Shown piece after piece: positions 49,288 to 57,867 of a stretch of DNA of 64,000 nt. The translations under genes were made by a program, and so were the position numbers. Origin of the DNA: Actinobacillus porcinus (GTDB taxonomy: Bacteria; Pseudomonadota; Gammaproteobacteria; Enterobacterales; Pasteurellaceae). How positions within the stretch are numbered: position 1 is the first letter of the stretch; each line of letters opens with the position of its first letter. The DNA is taken from positions 124,001 to 188,000 of the forward strand of contig NZ_CABFKI010000002.1 of assembly GCF_901764995.1 (NCBI RefSeq). The letters run 5' to 3'. The notes under the pieces were generated by a model. It ran no database searches. It saw only the letters and a program-made list of their open reading frames with translations, and was not told where the DNA came from.

Positions 49288-49386
49288 TTATTGACATAAC
49301 AACGAAATCAAGGCTACAATGATTCTGTAGTCGATTTCGACTGCAATATGCAATTTACCCTCGGTACAAGAAAAATAAATTCGCAT
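49288..49386 (-). CDS. 32-residue peptide, locus 2 (candidate type I toxin)
   Basis: The minus strand encodes MRIYFSCTEGKLHIAVEIDY then RIIVALISLLCQ: a polar half and a hydrophobic C-terminal helix of about 12 residues. AAGGAG lies 7 bases before the ATG. A promoter (TTGATT, 17, TATAAT) lies 115 bases upstream and the metK terminator closes the transcript. A strong plus-strand promoter inside the ORF end faces it. The locus repeats the layout of the one at 47738-47818, but the peptides are not alike, so they would be two different families. Confidence 0.5.
   Translation of the reverse strand: MRIYFSCTEGKLHIAVEIDYRIIVALISLLCQ
49291..49320 (+). promoter_or_regulatory. Antisense-RNA promoter, locus 2
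   Basis: A perfect TTGACA, 18 bases, TACAAT on the plus strand, embedded in the 3' end of the minus-strand small ORF. There is no plus-strand gene for it before the terminator at 49433-49458. Confidence 0.7.
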
Positions 49387-49458
49387 TTACTGCTCCTTAT
49401 ATTGTGTTAAACACAAGCAGAGCAAAAACACAAAAATCCCTGTTCCAGCAGGGATTTT
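49327..49458 (+). ncRNA. Candidate antisense RNA, locus 2
   Basis: From the promoter at 49291-49320 to the hairpin AAAATCCCTG/CAGGGATTTT (49433-49458), a 130-nt RNA would be antisense to the first two thirds of the small ORF, its Shine-Dalgarno sequence and its leader. Length and placement match locus 1 closely. Confidence 0.55.
49433..49458. terminator. Terminator of the locus 2 antisense RNA, also an attenuator of the small-ORF mRNA
   Basis: AAAATCCCTG/CAGGGATTTT with a 6-base loop. T-rich on both sides, so it could end the plus-strand RNA and also stop most minus-strand transcripts before the ORF. Confidence 0.75.
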
Positions 49459-49499
49459 GCATTTCTCCCTGCCACCAACTGTTTTTCAACAGCGAGAAA

Positions 49500-49528
49500 A
49501 TTATATAATTACCTGTAAATTTAATCAA
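49500..49528 (-). promoter_or_regulatory. Promoter of the second small ORF
   Basis: On the minus strand TTGATT, 17 bases, TATAAT, overlapping the region just before sprT. Confidence 0.55.
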
Positions 49529-49532
49529 TAAA

Positions 49533-50030
49533 ATGACCGAGCCAAATTTTCGACAACTCAAAATGCAAATACAACGCCGTTTGTCCGTTTGTTTGGCAAT
49601 GGCTGAAAGCTATTTCAACCGTCCATTTTTAATGCCTGAAGTGAGTTACGATATTCGTGGTGTGAAAGCGGGTGTAGCGTATTTGCAACAAAATACCATT
49701 AAATTTAACCGCACTTTGTTATTGGAAAATCCCGAAGAATTTATTCGTCAAGTGGTTCCCCATGAATTCGCGCATTTGTTGGTGTATCAATTATTTGGTC
49801 GCGTCAAGCCACACGGAAAAGAATGGCAAGGAGTTATGGAAAAGGTGTTTCATTTGCCTGCGGATACTTGTCATCAATTTGATGTGCAATCGGTGCAAGG
49901 GCAAACTTTCGCATATCGCTGTGCTTGTCAAGAACATCAATTGAGTATCCGCCGTCATAATCGTATTGTGCGAGAAAGTGCGGTTTATTTTTGTCGTAAA
50001 TGCAAAAAGCCCTTAGAAAAAATAGGCTAG
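49533..50030 (+). CDS. sprT: SprT-family zinc metalloprotein
   Basis: A 165-residue SprT/Spartan-like protein. The zinc metalloprotease motif HEFAH is in [19 protein letters not shown] near residue 74, with the third ligand expected in [11 protein letters not shown]-terminal zinc ribbon is visible ([13 protein letters not shown]...CRKCKKPL). The eukaryotic relative cuts DNA-protein crosslinks; the bacterial role is not settled. The metK-sprT-opa order is that of H. influenzae (HI_1172-1174). Confidence 0.93.
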   Translation: MTEPNFRQLKMQIQRRLSVCLAMAESYFNRPFLMPEVSYDIRGVKAGVAYLQQNTIKFNRTLLLENPEEFIRQVVPHEFAHLLVYQLFGRVKPHGKEWQGVMEKVFHLPADTCHQFDVQSVQGQTFAYRCACQEHQLSIRRHNRIVRESAVYFCRKCKKPLEKIG

Positions 50031-50101
50031 AAAAGATTTGTAATGAGATCATATTGTTATGTATAATCAGCCTGCAATTTAAACCAATAAGGAGCATTTT
50101 T

Positions 50102-50701
50102 ATGAAAAAAACAGCACTAGCAATCGTTTTAGGGGCATTAACATTCTCAACTGCGGCAAGCGCGAATTGGTATGTTGAAGGTGATGTAGGTTATTCAAAA
50201 GTAAAAACTTCGGGTTTAGCGGTTAAAGAAATTAATGACAGTTCATTTTCACCGAGCGTAGCGGTTGGTTATAAAATTAATGATTGGCGTTTTGCGCTAG
50301 ATTACACACATTACGGTAAAGCAGACCAAAGTTATACATATATTGAACAAGATAGTACTACCGTTGGTAATGAAGAATTAAATGTTTATGGCTTTGGTGT
50401 AGCTGCATACTACGATTTTAATCTTCAGTCAGCGATTAAACCTTATGTAGGTGCGCGTGTTGCGACTAACTACGTAAAATTAGAAGGAAGTAGTGTAGAA
50501 AGAACTTCAACCGGTATTTCTCGCACAAGTGACTCTGATTCAGCGACAAAAGTAGGCTATGGTGCCGTTGTAGGCGCAACCTATAACTTTGCGCCAAAAT
50601 GGGATTTAAATGCCGCATTAGAGTATAACCATTTAGGCAAAGTGGAAGATGTGAAAATCAACCAATACGGCGCGAAAGTGGGCGTACGTTATTCATTCTA
50701 A
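50102..50701 (+). CDS. Opacity-family outer-membrane beta-barrel protein
   Basis: A 199-residue porin-like protein. A signal peptide (MKKTALAIVLGALTFSTAASA) is followed by an eight-stranded barrel typical of the Opa/OmpA-like fold: WYVEGDVGYSKVK, SPSVAVGYKINDWRFALDYT, PYVGARVATNYVKLE, and the last strand GAKVGVRYSF with C-terminal Phe, the signal for BAM insertion. External loops (about 55-75 and 110-125) are Ser/Thr-rich. AAGGAG precedes the ATG. No phase-variable repeat is visible. It corresponds to H. influenzae HI_1174. Confidence 0.9.
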   Translation: MKKTALAIVLGALTFSTAASANWYVEGDVGYSKVKTSGLAVKEINDSSFSPSVAVGYKINDWRFALDYTHYGKADQSYTYIEQDSTTVGNEELNVYGFGVAAYYDFNLQSAIKPYVGARVATNYVKLEGSSVERTSTGISRTSDSDSATKVGYGAVVGATYNFAPKWDLNAALEYNHLGKVEDVKINQYGAKVGVRYSF

Positions 50702-50716
50702 TTTTCCCGTTATTTT

Positions 50717-50760
50717 GAAAGTGCGGTCGTTATTTTTAATAAATGCGACCGTATTTTTTT
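50717..50760 (+). terminator. Terminator after the opacity protein gene
   Basis: CGGTCG/CGACCG with A/T-rich loop, flanked by an uptake signal and seven T. Confidence 0.7.
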
Positions 50761-50771
50761 ATGTTTATTCC

Positions 50772-50799
50772 CTTGAAAAATCCATTTCTATTCCTATTT
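50772..50799 (+). promoter_or_regulatory. Candidate heat-shock (sigma-32) promoter of htpG
   Basis: CTTGAAA, 14 bases, CCTATTT resembles the sigma-32 pattern CTTGAA-N13-17-CCCCAT; 38 bases before the ATG. Confidence 0.45.
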
Positions 50800-50836
50800 A
50801 ACTTCACATCCTATTTATTTTTTCAAGGAAATAATA

Positions 50837-52717
50837 ATGTCAAAACAACAAACTTATGGTTTTCAAACAGAAGTTAAACAACTTCTTCAATTAATGATCC
50901 ATTCTCTCTATTCTAACAAAGAGATTTTCTTACGCGAATTGATTTCAAATGCCTCTGATGCGGCGGATAAATTACGTTTTAAAGCCTTGTCTGCACCAGA
51001 ACTTTATGAAGGCGATGGCGATTTAAAAGTACGGATCAAATTTGATGAGAAAAAAGGCACCATCACCATTTCAGATAACGGTATCGGGATGAACCGTGAA
51101 CAAGTGATTGCACATTTGGGAACAATCGCAAAATCAGGAACTAAAGAATTTTTAACCGCACTTGGTGCGGATGCCGCCAAAGATAGCCAGCTTATCGGGC
51201 AATTTGGGGTGGGTTTCTATTCGGCATTTATTGTAGCGGATAAAGTGGAAGTGCGCAGTCGTGCCGCGGGTGAAAGTGCGGATAAAGGCGTACTTTGGGT
51301 TTCTGCCGGTGAAGGTGAATATTCTGTTGAAGATATTGAGAAAAAAGAGCGTGGTACAGAAATTACCCTTTTCTTGCGCGAAGATGAAAAAGAATTTTTA
51401 AACGAATGGCGTTTACGCGAAGTGATTAGTAAATATTCTGATCATATTGGTTTGCCGGTGGAAATCTTAACTAAAGATTATGGTGACGATGGCAAAGAGC
51501 AAGGCGTGAAATGGGAAAAAATCAATAAAGCGCAAGCCTTGTGGACGCGCGCAAAAGGTGAGATTTCCGATGATGAATATAAAGAATTTTATAAACATTT
51601 GAGCCATGATTTTGCGGATCCGTTAATTTGGGCGCACAATAAAGTAGAAGGTAATCAAGAGTACACCAGCTTACTTTACGTGCCGTCAAAAGCCCCTTGG
51701 GATTTATTTAATCGCGAGCAGCAACACGGTTTGAAACTTTATGTTCAACGCGTGTTTATTATGGATGACGCAGAAGTGTTTATGCCAAATTACTTGCGTT
51801 TTATGCGCGGCCTTTTGGATAGTAATGATCTGCCGTTAAATGTGTCTCGTGAAATTTTGCAAGATAATAAAACCACTGCTGCATTGCGCAAAGCCTTGAC
51901 GAAACGCTCACTTCAAATGCTGGAAAAATTAGCACAAGATGATCAGGAGAAATACTTAGCATTTTGGAAAGAATTTGGTTTGGTGTTAAAAGAAGGCGTG
52001 GGCGAAGATTTTGCTAACCGTGAACAAATTGCTAAACTTTATCGTTTTGCATCAACCAAAACAGACAGTAGCGAGCAAACCCTTGCTTTGGCGGATTATG
52101 TGGCGCGTATGAAAGAAGGGCAAAAAGCCATTTATTATATTACGGCAGATAGTTACACCGCCGCGAAAAATAGTCCGCATTTAGAATTGTTCAACAAAAA
52201 AGATATTGAAGTGTTGCTACTTTCAGATCGTATTGATGAATGGATGTTGAGCTATTTAACGGAATTTGACGGCAAACCGTTGCAGTCTGTTACAAAAGCT
52301 GATATTGATTTAGGCGATTTAGCGGATAAAGAAGCCGAAGAACAAAAAGCGCAAGATGCAGAGTTTGGTTCTTTTGTGGAACGCGTGAAAACCTTGTTGG
52401 GGGAACGCGTGAAAGATGTTCGTATTACGCACCGCCTAACGGATACACCGGCAGTAGTGTCAACGGATAATGATCAAATGACAACGCAAATGGCGAAGTT
52501 GTTTGCCATGAGTGGTCAACCTGTACCGGAAGTGAAATATACTTTTGAGCTGAATACGGAACATCCGTTAGTGCAAAAAGTGGCAGATTTAACGGATGAA
52601 ACGGAATTTGCGAATTGGGTTGAATTGCTACTTGAGCAAGCAATGCTGTCTGAACGTGGTACGTTGGAAAACCCGGCAGCCTTTATTAAACGGGTGAATA
52701 GCTTGCTTACGAAGTAG
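50837..52717 (+). CDS. htpG: Chaperone HtpG (bacterial Hsp90)
   Basis: An ATP-dependent chaperone that works with DnaK. The 626-residue protein has the GHKL ATPase domain with [15 protein letters not shown] near residue 34, [21 protein letters not shown] near 80 and [17 protein letters not shown] near 120; a middle domain with the catalytic Arg in [12 protein letters not shown] near 335; and the C-terminal dimerisation domain. There is no eukaryote-style charged linker. It is preceded by a sigma-32-like promoter and followed by a palindromic cassette. Confidence 0.98.
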   Translation: MSKQQTYGFQTEVKQLLQLMIHSLYSNKEIFLRELISNASDAADKLRFKALSAPELYEGDGDLKVRIKFDEKKGTITISDNGIGMNREQVIAHLGTIAKSGTKEFLTALGADAAKDSQLIGQFGVGFYSAFIVADKVEVRSRAAGESADKGVLWVSAGEGEYSVEDIEKKERGTEITLFLREDEKEFLNEWRLREVISKYSDHIGLPVEILTKDYGDDGKEQGVKWEKINKAQALWTRAKGEISDDEYKEFYKHLSHDFADPLIWAHNKVEGNQEYTSLLYVPSKAPWDLFNREQQHGLKLYVQRVFIMDDAEVFMPNYLRFMRGLLDSNDLPLNVSREILQDNKTTAALRKALTKRSLQMLEKLAQDDQEKYLAFWKEFGLVLKEGVGEDFANREQIAKLYRFASTKTDSSEQTLALADYVARMKEGQKAIYYITADSYTAAKNSPHLELFNKKDIEVLLLSDRIDEWMLSYLTEFDGKPLQSVTKADIDLGDLADKEAEEQKAQDAEFGSFVERVKTLLGERVKDVRITHRLTDTPAVVSTDNDQMTTQMAKLFAMSGQPVPEVKYTFELNTEHPLVQKVADLTDETEFANWVELLLEQAMLSERGTLENPAAFIKRVNSLLTK

Positions 52718-52733
52718 TTTTTGTTTGAGAAAT

Positions 52734-52875
52734 AACCTAGCACGAGCCGTGCTAGGTTCGCTAAACCCAGCCCAGCTGGGGCTGAAAAAAGAGCCGCAGA
52801 GCGGCTCAGATTAAGTAACCCTATATGGCGCGTATAGGGTTTGTTAACGGTCTAGGACAGGGATAAACCCTGTCC
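52734..52875. repeat. Cassette of five tandem palindromes after htpG
   Basis: AACCTAGCACG/CGTGCTAGGTT (52734-52758), CAGCCC/GGGCTG (52768-52784), GAGCCGC/GCGGCTC (52791-52807), ACCCTATA/TATAGGGT (52818-52840) and GGACAGG/CCTGTCC (52855-52875). Four of the five are units of the cassette at 1979-2124, here in reversed order; the fifth is the unit at 4401-4421. Confidence 0.85.
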
Positions 52876-52914
52876 CTACGTTTATGAATCATGTTGTTCA
52901 ATTTAGGGATCCTT

Positions 52915-53643
52915 ATGGCGGTTTTTATTGCGTGGGGAAATATTCAACAAACTTATTCTTTTCAAGATATTCCCGCTGACTTATTGCCTGAACAATTACG
53001 CATTGTGCCACAAGGCAATTCGCGCGTTTTGCAGCGTTATGAATGTCGCAAATTGTCGCATTTTCTTTTGTGGCAACTGTGTAAAACGGCACAAATTCCT
53101 ACCGCACTTTTAGCGCAAATTTATCGCACAGAAAGTGGTCGTCCGCAATTTCCTGTCAACCATATTGATTTTAATATTACCCATTCAGGTGATTGGGTGG
53201 CGGTGGTGTTGAATGTTGTGGAACAGGGCGACTGTGCGGTTGGCATTGATATTGAATTTCCTAAAAAAACAAGAAATTTCGCCGCACTTTTGGCGCATTT
53301 TGCAGCTGAAAACGAGATTCAATGGTTTGAGCAACAAGAAAACCCTGAACAAGCCTTTTATCGAATTTGGTGTTTGCGTGAAGCCCTATTGAAGTCGCAA
53401 GGTGTGGGGATTGTGAAGTTAAGTGAAGTGGCGCACGATCCTGTTAATTTTACGTTGAATTCGGCTTATTGTCCGCAAGGCGAATTGGTTTTTACCCATG
53501 AATTGCCTTTTTATTTGGCAACTTTTAGTTCAGGGGATGGGCTAAGAACAGCGCGATACTTTCAGCTTACGGAGAACGGGCTACAGGCGGTTGATTTGCA
53601 AAGTGCGGTGAATTATTTGGTGAATAATGAAACTATTTTGTGA
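52915..53643 (+). CDS. Sfp/AcpT-type 4'-phosphopantetheinyl transferase
   Basis: Transfers the phosphopantetheine arm of CoA to a carrier protein Ser. The 242-residue Sfp-type protein shows the P1-P3 motifs: HIDFNITHSGDWVAV near residue 80, AVGIDIEFPKKTRNF near 105 (metal Asp and Glu) and FYRIWCLREALLKSQGVGI near 143 (W-x-x-[KR]EA). The ATG at 52915 follows AGGGAT. Its nearest homologue that I recall is H. influenzae HI_0152. No polyketide or peptide synthetase is nearby, so the natural target is unknown. Confidence 0.88.
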   Translation: MAVFIAWGNIQQTYSFQDIPADLLPEQLRIVPQGNSRVLQRYECRKLSHFLLWQLCKTAQIPTALLAQIYRTESGRPQFPVNHIDFNITHSGDWVAVVLNVVEQGDCAVGIDIEFPKKTRNFAALLAHFAAENEIQWFEQQENPEQAFYRIWCLREALLKSQGVGIVKLSEVAHDPVNFTLNSAYCPQGELVFTHELPFYLATFSSGDGLRTARYFQLTENGLQAVDLQSAVNYLVNNETIL

Positions 53644-53771
53644 GCCACTTCAAATTTTGCATAAAAATTCGAGAAAAATAGTTGTTTTTTTAGTAATATT
53701 TCACCGCTGATAGCGGTGTTCACAGCTATCTTGAAGCAAATTGAAGTGTACAAGTTGTATAGGTACAAAAA

Positions 53772-54395
53772 ATGTCTGAATTAAATCAATTTACCCAAAA
53801 TGATATCGAAATTATCAACAGTGAAAAATTGTATGATGGTTTTTTTGATATGCGCCGTATTCAATTTCGTCATAAACTATTTGCTGGCGGTTGGAGCGGA
53901 GTGGTTACGCGTGAACTGTTGATAAAAGGTGCTGCATCAGCAGTCATTGCTTACGATCCTAAATTAGATAATGTGGTTCTAGTTGAGCAAGTTCGTATTG
54001 GTGCTTACGATCCCAAATTATCTACATCGCCTTGGTTGTTTGAATTGATCGCAGGGATGGTGGAAGAAGGCGAAACGCCTGAAAATGTAGCGTTGCGTGA
54101 AAGTGAAGAAGAAGCCGGGGTGGTGATTGAAAATCTACAACCCGCCTTGAGCGTTTGGGACAGCCCGGGTGGAACTTTGGAACGCATTTATTTATTTGCA
54201 GGCAAAGTCGATAGCACGAAAGCCAAAGGAATACATGGACTTGCAGAAGAAAATGAAGATATTCGGGTGCATGTGTTAAGTCGGGAAATGGCTTATCAAT
54301 GGCTTGAGCAAGGCAAAATTGATAACGGTATTGCGGTAATAGGTTTGCAATGGCTGCAGCTAAATTATCAACGATTGCAGCAAGAATGGTGTTGA
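53772..54395 (+). CDS. nudF: ADP-ribose pyrophosphatase
   Basis: A Nudix hydrolase that splits ADP-ribose to AMP and ribose-5-phosphate. The 207-residue protein has the Nudix box GMVEEGETPENVALRESEEE then AGV near residues 97-119, with the Gly and Glu ligands in order, and the upstream SPWLFELIAGM block. WDSPGGTLERIYLFAGKV near 135 is the ADPRase-specific stretch. It is followed by cpdA as in H. influenzae and E. coli. Confidence 0.95.
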   Translation: MSELNQFTQNDIEIINSEKLYDGFFDMRRIQFRHKLFAGGWSGVVTRELLIKGAASAVIAYDPKLDNVVLVEQVRIGAYDPKLSTSPWLFELIAGMVEEGETPENVALRESEEEAGVVIENLQPALSVWDSPGGTLERIYLFAGKVDSTKAKGIHGLAEENEDIRVHVLSREMAYQWLEQGKIDNGIAVIGLQWLQLNYQRLQQEWC

Positions 54396-54542
54396 TAACG
54401 AATAAAATATCAACAAAAAAATGAAAAAAGTTAGATCTTTGTCGCATTTTTAATTTTTGAGTGATGAAAAATTTTTTTGAAAGAGTAGAGTTTCGTAAAC
54501 CGATTCTTAAATAGCGATAGTTGTTGTAAAAAAGGGGGGATT

Positions 54543-55373
54543 GTGCGTAACACCTATATCGATAATACCAAGGCGAAAGTGATACGCCTTGTGCAAATAA
54601 CGGATCCCCATTTGTTCAAGGATGAGAACGGTGAACTGCTTGGTATTAATACGCTAGCGAGTTTTAATCAGGTGCTAAGGGAAATTCAAGAAACGGATTT
54701 TGATTTTAATTTGATTTTAGCAACTGGGGATATTGTACAAGATAGCTCTGATGAGGGTTATCTGAGATTTTGTGAACGAGTCAACAGGTTGAATAAACCG
54801 GTATTTTGGTTGCCGGGAAATCACGATTTTCAGCCCAAAATGCAGGAATATTTAAATAGTGAGCATGGTTGTGTCAATTCGCGCAAGCATTTATTGCTTG
54901 GTGAAACTTGGCAAGTGTTGATGTTAGACAGTCAAGTTTTTGGCGTGCCGCATGGGCATCTTGGACAGTACCAAATTGATTGGGTAATGTCTAAACTGAA
55001 AGAACATCCGGAACGTTATACTTTAGTGGTGCTGCATCACCATATTCTATCAACAAATTCAGCGTGGTTGGATCAACATAATTTGCGCAATTCGGAAGAA
55101 CTTGCGCAAACACTTGCGCCATTTCGTAATGTAAAAGGGATTCTACATGGTCATATTCATCAACAGATGGATGCAAAATGGCATGGTTATCAGTTAATGG
55201 CGACACCATCAACCTGTGTGCAATTTAAGCCCGATAGCAATCATTTTGCTTTGGATACCTTGCAACCGGGTTGGCGTGAAATTGAGCTTCATGCAAATGG
55301 CGATATTGTGACCCGAGTGAAACGGATTCAACAGGCAGAATTTTTGCCAAATATGCACGAAGAAGGCTATTAG
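54543..55373 (+). CDS. cpdA: 3',5'-cyclic-AMP phosphodiesterase
   Basis: A class III cAMP phosphodiesterase (Icc) that lowers cAMP and so tunes CRP-dependent sugar use and competence. The 276-residue calcineurin-like protein has all metal motifs: LVQITDPHLF near 18, LATGDIVQD near 58, LPGNHDF near 94, LVVLHHHI near 162 and GILHGHIHQ near 199. It has a GTG start preceded by AGGGGGGA. The gap to nudF is 147 bases, AT-rich, and may hold its own promoter. Confidence 0.94.
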   Translation: MRNTYIDNTKAKVIRLVQITDPHLFKDENGELLGINTLASFNQVLREIQETDFDFNLILATGDIVQDSSDEGYLRFCERVNRLNKPVFWLPGNHDFQPKMQEYLNSEHGCVNSRKHLLLGETWQVLMLDSQVFGVPHGHLGQYQIDWVMSKLKEHPERYTLVVLHHHILSTNSAWLDQHNLRNSEELAQTLAPFRNVKGILHGHIHQQMDAKWHGYQLMATPSTCVQFKPDSNHFALDTLQPGWREIELHANGDIVTRVKRIQQAEFLPNMHEEGY

Positions 55374-55392
55374 TTATTTGATAATGGCAAAG

Positions 55393-55424
55393 GGCAGAGG
55401 TTATGATGATCTCTGCCTTTTCTT
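55393..55424 (+). terminator. Terminator of cpdA
   Basis: GGCAGAG/CTCTGCC followed by TTTTCTTATTTTT. Confidence 0.85.
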
Positions 55425-55514
55425 ATTTTTTTGATCTAATTCAATCTTTCTTAAATTTAACACTAAAGAGTTATTCCTTTAATTCATTGTTAACTACGCG
55501 ATTTTTTTAGCTTG

Positions 55515-55523
55515 TGCTAGAAT
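55515..55523 (+). promoter_or_regulatory. Extended -10 promoter of the ccm operon
   Basis: TGCTAGAAT is an extended -10 element (TGn-TAGAAT), 59 bases before ccmA. There is no good -35. I see no convincing FNR box. Confidence 0.5.
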
Positions 55524-55581
55524 TCACCGCATTATGTACAAATCGCACAAATTCAGATTGCGGATATTTTGTAGGGTGGCT

Positions 55582-56217
55582 ATGACTTCACAACTCGACA
55601 TTGAACAACTTGCCTGCCAGCGCGGTGACAAAATTTTGTTTACGGATTTGAATCTGACGTTTAAATCAGGGGATTTTGTACAAATTGAGGGTCATAATGG
55701 GATCGGCAAAACCAGTTTGCTACGGATTTTAGCCGGATTGGCGTTGCCTTTGAGCGGTAAAGTGCGGTGGAATTCCTGTGAGATTGAGGTAGATCGCGAA
55801 GGGTATTATGACAATTTGCTGTATCTTGGACATCAATCCGGGGTGAAGCCTGAATTGACAGCTTGGGAAAATTTACATTTTTATCAGCAAGTGAGCTCGA
55901 GCAAACAAGGTGATGATATTTTGTGGCAAGCCTTGGAAATGGTGGGATTATTAGGGCGAGAAGATTTGCCGGCGAGTCAACTTTCAGCGGGACAACAAAA
56001 GCGCATTGCGTTGGCGAGATTATGGCTTTCTACCGCGCCACTTTGGATTTTAGATGAACCATTTAATGCCATTGATAAATCGGGTGTGGGCGTGTTAACT
56101 CGACATTTTGAGCAACATGCCGAACAAGGCGGCATTGTAATATTGACCAGCCATCAAGATGTGCCAAGTCAACGCTTACAAAAAGTGCGGTTAGATCAAT
56201 TTAAGTTTTTAGCATAA
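55582..56217 (+). CDS. ccmA: Heme exporter ATP-binding protein CcmA
   Basis: ATPase of the CcmAB(CD) complex that releases holo-CcmE during cytochrome c maturation. The 211-residue ABC protein has Walker [17 protein letters not shown] near residue 37, the Q-loop, signature [14 protein letters not shown] near 134, Walker [13 protein letters not shown] and a switch His in TSHQD. The ATG at 55582 follows AGGGTGG; an upstream in-frame ATG is less likely. It is the first gene of a nine-gene ccm operon; its TAA overlaps the ccmB ATG by one base. Confidence 0.95.
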   Translation: MTSQLDIEQLACQRGDKILFTDLNLTFKSGDFVQIEGHNGIGKTSLLRILAGLALPLSGKVRWNSCEIEVDREGYYDNLLYLGHQSGVKPELTAWENLHFYQQVSSSKQGDDILWQALEMVGLLGREDLPASQLSAGQQKRIALARLWLSTAPLWILDEPFNAIDKSGVGVLTRHFEQHAEQGGIVILTSHQDVPSQRLQKVRLDQFKFLA

Positions 56218-56882
56218 TGATATTTTTAGCGATTATTAAACGAGAACTACGGATTGCCATGAGAAAGCAAGCGGAAATTTTAAATCCGTTATGGTTTTTC
56301 TTAATTGTTATCACGTTGTTTCCCTTGGTTGTCGGGCCTGATCCTAATTTGCTCGGCAAAATAGCAGGTGGTGTGGCTTGGGTCGCTGCGCTGCTTTCTG
56401 CCTTATTATCCTTTGAACGCTTATTTCGTGATGACTTCGTTGATGGCTCATTGGAACAGTTGATGTTAATGGCGCAACCTTTAGCCATTACCGCCTTGGC
56501 AAAAGTGATCGCGCATTGGTTGTTGACGGGCGTTCCTTTAATTTTATTATCGCCTATTGCGGCATTATTGCTTTCTCTTGAAATGTCTATCTGGTGGGCT
56601 TTGGTGTTAACCTTGTTATTGGGCACGCCGATTTTAAGTTGCCTTGGTGCCATTGGTGTAGCGTTAACAGTGGGATTACGCAAAGGCGGCGTGTTGTTAA
56701 GTTTAATTATTTTGCCGTTGTTTATTCCGGTACTTATTTTTTCTGCGTCTGTGCTTGATGCGGCAACATTAAATTTGCCTTATCACGGACAATTAGCCAT
56801 TTTAGGCGCCATTTTAGCCGCTGCATTGACCTTTTCACCTTTTGCGATTGCGGCAGCATTACGAATTTCATTAGACAATTAA
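56217..56882 (+). CDS. ccmB: Heme exporter membrane protein CcmB
   Basis: Inner-membrane partner of CcmA. The 221-residue protein has six hydrophobic helices and the conserved FDGSLEQL-like stretch FRDDFVDGSLEQLMLMAQP near residue 70, followed by AKVIAHWLLTGVPL. RELRIAMRKQAEILNPLWFF is the typical cytoplasmic start. It does not transport heme itself; the complex drives release of heme-loaded CcmE. Confidence 0.95.
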   Translation: MIFLAIIKRELRIAMRKQAEILNPLWFFLIVITLFPLVVGPDPNLLGKIAGGVAWVAALLSALLSFERLFRDDFVDGSLEQLMLMAQPLAITALAKVIAHWLLTGVPLILLSPIAALLLSLEMSIWWALVLTLLLGTPILSCLGAIGVALTVGLRKGGVLLSLIILPLFIPVLIFSASVLDAATLNLPYHGQLAILGAILAAALTFSPFAIAAALRISLDN

Positions 56883-56892
56883 AGGAATGATT

Positions 56893-57624
56893 ATGTGGAA
56901 ATGGCTTCATCCTTATGCCAAATCTGAAACACAATATGCATTATGCGGTAAGTTTATACCGTTTTTTGCCGTATTGAGCGTGCTGTTACTGGTTGTTGGA
57001 ATTGTGTGGGGGCTGGCTTTTGCTCCGGCGGATTACCAACAAGGGAATAGTTTCCGAATTATGTATGTTCATGTGCCAACGGCGATTTGGTCAATGGGCG
57101 TTTATGGCTCAATGGCGGTGGCGGCCTTGATTGGGTTGGTGTGGCAAATTAAAAATGCCCATTTGTCTGTGATGGCGATGGCACCTATTGGCGCGATATT
57201 TACCTTTTTAGCTTTGGTCACCGGTGCAATTTGGGGCAAACCGATGTGGGGAACTTGGTGGGTTTGGGATGCGCGCTTGACCGCTGAATTAATTCTATTT
57301 TTCTTATACTTAGGTGTAATGGCGTTGTATTCTGCTTTCTCTGATCGTAGCAAAGGCATGAAAGCCGCCGCGGTGCTTTGCGTGGTGGGGGTGATTAACT
57401 TGCCGATTATTCATTTTTCCGTGGAATGGTGGAACACCTTACATCAGGGCGCGAGTATTACCAAATTTGAGAAACCTTCTATTGCAACACCGATGCTGAT
57501 TCCCTTAATTTTCAGTATTTTCGGTTTTATGAGTTTAACCATTTGGTTAACGTTAGTGCGTTATCGTAATGCTTTGTTGCGCGATGAAATGAAACGCCCG
57601 TGGGTGAAAGCGTTAGCGAAGTAA
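56893..57624 (+). CDS. ccmC: Heme handling protein CcmC
   Basis: Membrane protein that loads heme onto CcmE. The 243-residue protein has six helices and the tryptophan-rich WWD domain GTWWVWDARLTAEL near residue 118, flanked by heme-ligand His residues (YVHVPTAIW near 58 and HFSVEWWNTLHQG near 175). The second ATG (56893) is preferred because it sits 7 bases after AAGGA and gives MWKWLHPYAK, the family start. Confidence 0.95.
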   Translation: MWKWLHPYAKSETQYALCGKFIPFFAVLSVLLLVVGIVWGLAFAPADYQQGNSFRIMYVHVPTAIWSMGVYGSMAVAALIGLVWQIKNAHLSVMAMAPIGAIFTFLALVTGAIWGKPMWGTWWVWDARLTAELILFFLYLGVMALYSAFSDRSKGMKAAAVLCVVGVINLPIIHFSVEWWNTLHQGASITKFEKPSIATPMLIPLIFSIFGFMSLTIWLTLVRYRNALLRDEMKRPWVKALAK

Positions 57625-57663
57625 AAAGCGCGGTCAAATTTTAAATGATTTTGGGAGAGAAAT

Positions 57664-57867
57664 ATGTTTTTCCAATCTTGGAATGATTTCTGGAATATGG
57701 GCGGCTACGGCTTTTATGTTTGGCTGTCTTATGGCATTTCCCTTGTGGTAATTCTTGGGCTAATTGTGAGCAGTTACAAAGGAAAAAATACGGTTTTGCG
57801 CGAAGTGCAACGTGAACAAGCGCGTGAAGAACGCTTAAAAAATATAAAAGTAGGGAGTGGGCTATGA
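57664..57867 (+). CDS. ccmD: Heme exporter protein CcmD
   Basis: A 67-residue single-helix subunit of the CcmABCD complex, needed for release of holo-Ccm[21 protein letters not shown] near residue 11 holds the conserved aromatic stretch and the membrane helix, and a long basic and acidic tail follows ([15 protein letters not shown]). Its TGA overlaps the ccmE ATG by 4 bases. Confidence 0.93.
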   Translation: MFFQSWNDFWNMGGYGFYVWLSYGISLVVILGLIVSSYKGKNTVLREVQREQAREERLKNIKVGSGL

